Below, in pieces: positions 5,796-9,791 of a stretch of DNA of 9,791 nt. A program made the translations under genes and the position numbers. The DNA is from LH-M37 sp032251315 (GTDB lineage: Bacteria > Pseudomonadota > Gammaproteobacteria > SZUA-229). The notes beneath the pieces were generated by a model. That model did not search any database and was not told where the DNA came from. It saw nothing but the letters and a program-made list of their open reading frames with translations. How positions within the stretch are numbered: the first letter of the stretch is position 1; each line of letters begins with the position of its first letter. The stretch spans positions 1-9,791 of the forward strand of contig JAVVEE010000083.1 in NCBI GenBank assembly GCA_032251315.1. The letters are read 5' to 3'.

Positions 5796-7925
5796 ATGAA
5801 GTTAAAACCATTATCTGTCGCCCTGTTGTCGGTATTGTCACTGGGGATAGTAACTTCGGTAAATGCTGAAGAAGATTCGTTTAATCAGGAAAACCTCGGT
5901 GAGATTACTGTAACAGGCACGCGCGAAGAAGCATTAAAGGCAGAAACACCTGCGACAGTCGGTACAGTGAGCAGCGAAGAAATTGCAGAAGTCAGGCCCG
6001 CGCATCCTTCTGAGATTATGAGTCGCATTGCCGGTGTGCATATTGCCGTCACTGCCGGCGAGGGCCACACTACCGCCATTCGCCAGCCACTTTCTACGGC
6101 ACCTTTATATCTCTATCTGGAAGATGGTATCCCAACACGTTCCACGGGTTTCTTTAATCACAACGCGCTCTACGAAGTCAATATGCCGCAGGCGAGTGGT
6201 ATTGAAGTTAACAAAGGCCCCGGTACAGCCTTGTATGGCAGTGATGCCATCGGCGGGGTGATTAATGTTTTAACCACGCCATCACCGCTTGAAGCGGAAG
6301 CAGACATTAATCTCGAAGCCGGTGAGTTCGGCTGGAAGCGTCTGCTGTTAACCGGCGGCAACAGCAACGACACCGATGGTTTTCGTGCCGACCTTAACTT
6401 GACTCATACTGATGGCTGGCGAGATTCAACTGAGTATGATCGTATCGGCTCGATGCTGCGCTGGGATCGCTTTCTGGACAGCGGTGCGACATTAAAAACC
6501 GTGCTGACTACATCCAATATCAACCAGCAGACAGCGGGCAGTTCACGCTTGCTCGCTGACGATTTTTATAATGATCCGAGCAAAAACTACACGCCCATCT
6601 CCTACCGCGAAGTTGACGCGGTGCGACTTTCTAGCGCCTATGAAAAAGAGACCGCCGACACCTTGTTGAGCATCACGCCATTCTATCGGCACAACCGAAT
6701 GGAATATATGCCCAACTGGTCGTTTGGTTATGATCCGGCAATCAAAGAAACCGAAAGCGATTCACTTGGGCTGCTACTTAAGTACCGCAAAGATCTCGAC
6801 GGCAGTAACAGAAGCCGTATCATCGCAGGCATCGATTTTGACTATACACCGGGCCAGCGTCTTGAAAATAATATTGACGCCAGCAAAACCGGCGACATCT
6901 ATACCAGTTATGTACCGGGTGAAGTCATTTATGATTACGATGTAACTTATGAAGGGGCTTCGCCCTACCTGCATTTCGAAACCTCGCTAACAGAGCGATT
7001 GCGCCTCAATGCCGGGCTGCGCTATGACTACATGGGTTACGACTATACCGACAATATCGCCGGAGCCCCGACACAATATACCGTAAACTTTGATGGTACC
7101 GACAAACTCCGCACCTACAATCGCCCATCTGACACCACAGTGAGTTTTTCACAACTGAGCCCGAAACTGGGCGCAACTTATGTTTTCAGTGAGGATCTAA
7201 ACGGTTTTGCATCATACCGTCGCGCTTTCCGTGCACCCTCTGAAAGTCAGCTGTTCCGTCCGGGTTCCAGTGCCATATCGCTCGATCTGGAAGCGGTCAA
7301 GGCCGACAGCTACGAAATCGGCGTGCGTGGTCGGGCAAGCGATGATGCTGATTATGAAGTTTCGCTCTATCACATGTTAAAGAAAGATGATCTGGTGACA
7401 TTCGTCGATCCACTTGATGGTTCAATCCGTTACACAGTGAATGCGGGTGAAACGCAGCATCAGGGTATCGAACTGGGCTTGAACACAAAGCTGGCTGCTG
7501 AGCTTGAACTCGCTGTCAGTTATTCCTATGCCAAACATACTTATGAAAACTGGGTGCACTCCGGCAACGACTTTAGCGGTAATGAAATGGCTATTGCGCC
7601 GCGTGAAATTATGAACACCCGCCTGAAATGGTTACCCGCCTCATTGAACGGCGGCAACGTCGAGCTGGAATGGGATCGTCTGGGTGACTACTGGATGGAT
7701 GACAACAATTCTTATAAATATGGTGGTTATAACCTGTTTAACCTGCGCAGCAGTTATAATCTAAATGATAAGCTGGAGTTGTATGGGCGGGTGATGAATA
7801 TCACTGATAAGCTCTACGCCACTAATGCCTCCTACTCACCTGCTGGGTTTAGTGCGGAAAAATTTGAATATGCACCGGGTAGTCCGCGCGCTGTTTATGT
7901 GGGTGTTAATTACAGTTTCTATTAA
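5796..7925 (+). CDS. TonB-dependent outer-membrane receptor, ligand unknown
   Basis: This is a 709-residue gated beta-barrel importer. An in-frame ATG lies at 5781, but AGGAAGAG (5784-5791) makes a good ribosome binding site for the ATG at 5796, and the protein then opens with a normal signal peptide, MKLKPLSVALL..., ending near VNA-EE (residue 24). The TonB box is EITVTG (36-41). The plug spans about 48-160 and includes EVNKGPGTALYGSDAIGG (137-154). The barrel ends in YVGVNYSFY, an aromatic terminus suited to the BAM assembly machinery. It follows tonB after a short AT-rich gap. The plug has no decisive siderophore, heme or cobalamin signature; metal, metallophore or an organic ligand are all possible. 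Confidence 0.93.
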   Translation: MKLKPLSVALLSVLSLGIVTSVNAEEDSFNQENLGEITVTGTREEALKAETPATVGTVSSEEIAEVRPAHPSEIMSRIAGVHIAVTAGEGHTTAIRQPLSTAPLYLYLEDGIPTRSTGFFNHNALYEVNMPQASGIEVNKGPGTALYGSDAIGGVINVLTTPSPLEAEADINLEAGEFGWKRLLLTGGNSNDTDGFRADLNLTHTDGWRDSTEYDRIGSMLRWDRFLDSGATLKTVLTTSNINQQTAGSSRLLADDFYNDPSKNYTPISYREVDAVRLSSAYEKETADTLLSITPFYRHNRMEYMPNWSFGYDPAIKETESDSLGLLLKYRKDLDGSNRSRIIAGIDFDYTPGQRLENNIDASKTGDIYTSYVPGEVIYDYDVTYEGASPYLHFETSLTERLRLNAGLRYDYMGYDYTDNIAGAPTQYTVNFDGTDKLRTYNRPSDTTVSFSQLSPKLGATYVFSEDLNGFASYRRAFRAPSESQLFRPGSSAISLDLEAVKADSYEIGVRGRASDDADYEVSLYHMLKKDDLVTFVDPLDGSIRYTVNAGETQHQGIELGLNTKLAAELELAVSYSYAKHTYENWVHSGNDFSGNEMAIAPREIMNTRLKWLPASLNGGNVELEWDRLGDYWMDDNNSYKYGGYNLFNLRSSYNLNDKLELYGRVMNITDKLYATNASYSPAGFSAEKFEYAPGSPRAVYVGVNYSFY

Positions 7926-7981
7926 TCCTGTTTTTATTAATGTCGGATTATTTTTTAACAGACCGTAACGGGTAAAATTAC

Positions 7982-9229
7982 ATGCACAAATGGGCAATAC
8001 TCAGCCGAATTTTTATAATCTTATTCGGACTGGTGCAGAGCGCTGAATCAGCGACGCCAAAAATGCAGCATGATCATCATGCAGCTACATCCCCGGGCAT
8101 CTGCGAGCAGACAGATGCAGAGCCATCGCTCAAATGCGCGCGCGCTCCCAGCGCGGTATTCGATAACGACGGAAAGCTGTGGCTGGCCTGGGCTTTTGGT
8201 GAGCACGTCTATGTTAACTATTCCTATAACAGGGGCGAAACCTACAGCACCCCGGTAAAAGTTAATCAGATTGCCGAAGATATTTATGCCATGGGCGAAA
8301 ACCGGCCAAAAATCATCGTCGCCGACAATGGCCATATCTATATTTCATGGACACAAAAATTGCCCGCACGCTTCAGCGGCCATATTCGTTTCAGTCATTC
8401 TGTCGATGGCGGTAAAAGCTTTTCCGATCCGGTCATTGTTAATGATCATCGAGCCGTTACCAGTCATCGCTTTGAAGCAATGGCGCTCAATGAGCATGGC
8501 GACATTTATCTGACCTGGCTTGATAAACGTGATCTGCTGGCAGCTAAAAAAGCGAAGCAGCACTACAACGGCGCTGCGCTTTATTACGCCGTCTCTACCG
8601 ATGGCGGTGTAACGTTTAACCGTAATGAGAAAATCATTGATAATACCTGTGAGTGTTGTCGGGTGGCTATGGCCATCGATAACGATCAACTGCCCGTGGT
8701 GCTTTGGCGACATATTTTTGGCGACAATGTGCGCGATCACGCCATGGTCAAATTCACTGACCGTAATCAGGCCGGAAAAGTGGTACGTGTCAGTCACGAC
8801 CAATGGCAGATCGAAGCCTGTCCACACCATGGTCCCGATATTTCAATCGCCGAGGATGGCCGCTATCATCTGGTCTGGTTCAACAACGCCCCGCAACGTC
8901 ATGGGCTGTTTTATGCCGGCACAGCAGACCAGGGAAAAACGTTTTCCACCCCGATGAACTTCGGCAACTACAAAGCCCAGGCCGCACATCCACAGGTACT
9001 AAGCACGAACAAGGCGATCCACCTGCTGTGGAAAGAATTTGACGGCAAGCAGGCCGGCCTCATCACCATGAAATCAACAGATTCAGGTAAGACATGGAGC
9101 ACGCCCCGCGTCATAGCAAAAACCACCACCGCATCAGATCATCCTTTGCTGATTGCCGAGGGTGATAAAGTGTATGGTGTGTGGCATCGTCTCGGTGAGC
9201 ACTACCAGCTATTTCCGTTAGAGGATTAG
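7982..9229 (+). CDS. Secreted Asp-box (BNR) beta-propeller protein with CECCR motif
   Basis: This 415-residue exported protein has a signal peptide ending near AESA-TP (residue 24). Sialidase-type Asp-box repeats recur near 79-89, 139-147, 204-212, 313-322 and 364-373 (for example SVDGGKSFS and STDSGKTWS), predicting a roughly six-bladed propeller. I do not see the arginine triad or FRIP motif of true sialidases. Instead it has HDHH (30-33), C41, C52, CECCR (223-227) and CPHHGP (280-285), which suggests metal or cofactor binding. Proteins of this layout are usually annotated only as sialidase-family or exo-alpha-sialidase. The gene starts 56 bases after the receptor and is followed after four bases by a thioredoxin-like gene, suggesting a shared task in the periplasm. 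Function unknown. Confidence 0.8.
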   Translation: MHKWAILSRIFIILFGLVQSAESATPKMQHDHHAATSPGICEQTDAEPSLKCARAPSAVFDNDGKLWLAWAFGEHVYVNYSYNRGETYSTPVKVNQIAEDIYAMGENRPKIIVADNGHIYISWTQKLPARFSGHIRFSHSVDGGKSFSDPVIVNDHRAVTSHRFEAMALNEHGDIYLTWLDKRDLLAAKKAKQHYNGAALYYAVSTDGGVTFNRNEKIIDNTCECCRVAMAIDNDQLPVVLWRHIFGDNVRDHAMVKFTDRNQAGKVVRVSHDQWQIEACPHHGPDISIAEDGRYHLVWFNNAPQRHGLFYAGTADQGKTFSTPMNFGNYKAQAAHPQVLSTNKAIHLLWKEFDGKQAGLITMKSTDSGKTWSTPRVIAKTTTASDHPLLIAEGDKVYGVWHRLGEHYQLFPLED

Positions 9230-9233
9230 CTGC

Positions 9234-9713
9234 ATGCTTATTAGAGGAGTGTTTTTTTGGCTGCTACTGTCTAGCAGTTTCGCGGTCATCGCATCACAAC
9301 CAATAAACATATTCAAGCCGGGCAGTTACAGAGAAATTCTGCAACAGCGACAACAGCAGCCTTTCATACTGGTACTCTGGTCCATCGACTGCCCCCCCTG
9401 TTATGAAGAACTGGCGCTGTTGGGCAAGAAGATAAAAATACGGCCGGGACTCGATCTGGTGCTTATCTCCACCGATACCACAGATGACATCAAGGAAATA
9501 AAAAAACAGCTAACCAAATATGGCCTAAACAACATCAACGCCTGGGTTTTTGCTGATCAAATGGCGCAACAACTACGCTACAAAATCGATCCCGGCTGGT
9601 ACGGTGAACTCCCGCGCAGCTACCTGTTCGATAACCAGCACAACCGCCATCCGGTTTCAGGTGTGCTCAAGCCAGAGATGCTTCAACGCTGGCAAAACGC
9701 TGTGACAAAGTAG
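9234..9713 (+). CDS. TlpA-like periplasmic thioredoxin-fold protein
   Basis: This 159-residue protein has a hydrophobic N-terminus (about 4-20, signal peptide or anchor) and a thioredoxin fold. LVLWSIDCPPCYEEL carries the redox pair C53 and C56, and ELPRSYLFD places the expected cis-proline at P127. TlpA/ResA/DsbE relatives reduce specific periplasmic disulfides, for example in cytochrome c maturation or copper-site assembly. The start ATG follows the propeller gene by four bases, with GAGGA (9221-9225) as ribosome binding site, so the two are almost certainly co-translated. The adjacent propeller protein, with a CECC cluster, is the obvious candidate substrate. It ends one base before the right-hand repeat. 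Confidence 0.82.
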   Translation: MLIRGVFFWLLLSSSFAVIASQPINIFKPGSYREILQQRQQQPFILVLWSIDCPPCYEELALLGKKIKIRPGLDLVLISTDTTDDIKEIKKQLTKYGLNNINAWVFADQMAQQLRYKIDPGWYGELPRSYLFDNQHNRHPVSGVLKPEMLQRWQNAVTK

Positions 9714-9714
9714 G

Positions 9715-9791
9715 TACTAACAAAACGCATGGAAAGGATACCCTTCAATCAAGACCGTCAGCAGCAGGGATGCTGCTGCCGAGCGTACACG
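9715..9791. repeat. Palindromic dispersed-type repeat, right copy (inverted, cut by window end)
   Basis: This is the reverse complement of 33-116. It contains the same 7-bp stem, GCAGCAG (9761-9767) and CTGCTGC (9773-9779), around GGATG. It also has ACCCTTCAATCAAGAC at 9740-9755, identical to window positions 1-16. It lacks the seven extra bases of the left copy. The outer portion, which would correspond to 1-32, lies beyond the window. There is no T-run, so it is a poor intrinsic terminator for the gene just upstream. Confidence 0.85.

Noticed and set aside
1..9791. Composite transposon with terminal inverted repeats.
   Set aside because: No transposase or resolvase is encoded, the gene content is housekeeping-like, and target-site duplications cannot be seen; only the repeats themselves are supported.

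Overview
The window looks like chromosomal DNA of a gammaproteobacterium: moderate GC, an EptA-type lipid A phosphoethanolamine transferase, a RegB/RegA (PrrBA/RoxSR) redox two-component system, and a complete TonB energising system next to a TonB-dependent receptor. I cannot name the species. No tRNA, rRNA, CRISPR, transposase or integrase is visible.

Layout. (1) Positions 1-116 hold a nested palindromic repeat. A second, inverted copy closes the window at 9715-9791, so the whole segment is bracketed by inverted repeats. (2) Positions 117-279 are a regulatory leader with a PmrA-box-like direct repeat, a suitably placed -10 and a leader hairpin, followed by a GTG-started eptA-like gene (280-1884, +). 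(3) Positions 1885-2069 separate two convergent genes and hold a REP-like palindrome and a CTGCCAA heptamer array. (4) A leftward regB-regA operon (3886 down to 2070) has an ATGA overlap between the two genes. RegB keeps the GGxxNPF quinone motif and the redox cysteine. (5) The divergent control region 3887-4043 carries two abutting 15-bp palindromes that fit the published RegA/PrrA half-site pattern GCGNC...GNCGC. (6) Rightward from there run exbB, exbD, tonB, a TonB-dependent receptor, a secreted Asp-box beta-propeller protein with CECCR and CPHH motifs, and a TlpA-like periplasmic thioredoxin. They are closely spaced and may form one transcript.

How it may work together (inference). The RegBA pair senses redox or quinone state and, through the twin operator, controls itself and the divergent TonB cluster. 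ExbB-ExbD-TonB would energise the neighbouring receptor. The cysteine/histidine-bearing propeller and the CPPC thioredoxin would handle the imported ligand or maintain its thiols in the periplasm. A redox-controlled metal uptake system, perhaps for copper, is an attractive but unproven reading. The eptA gene appears to be separately controlled.
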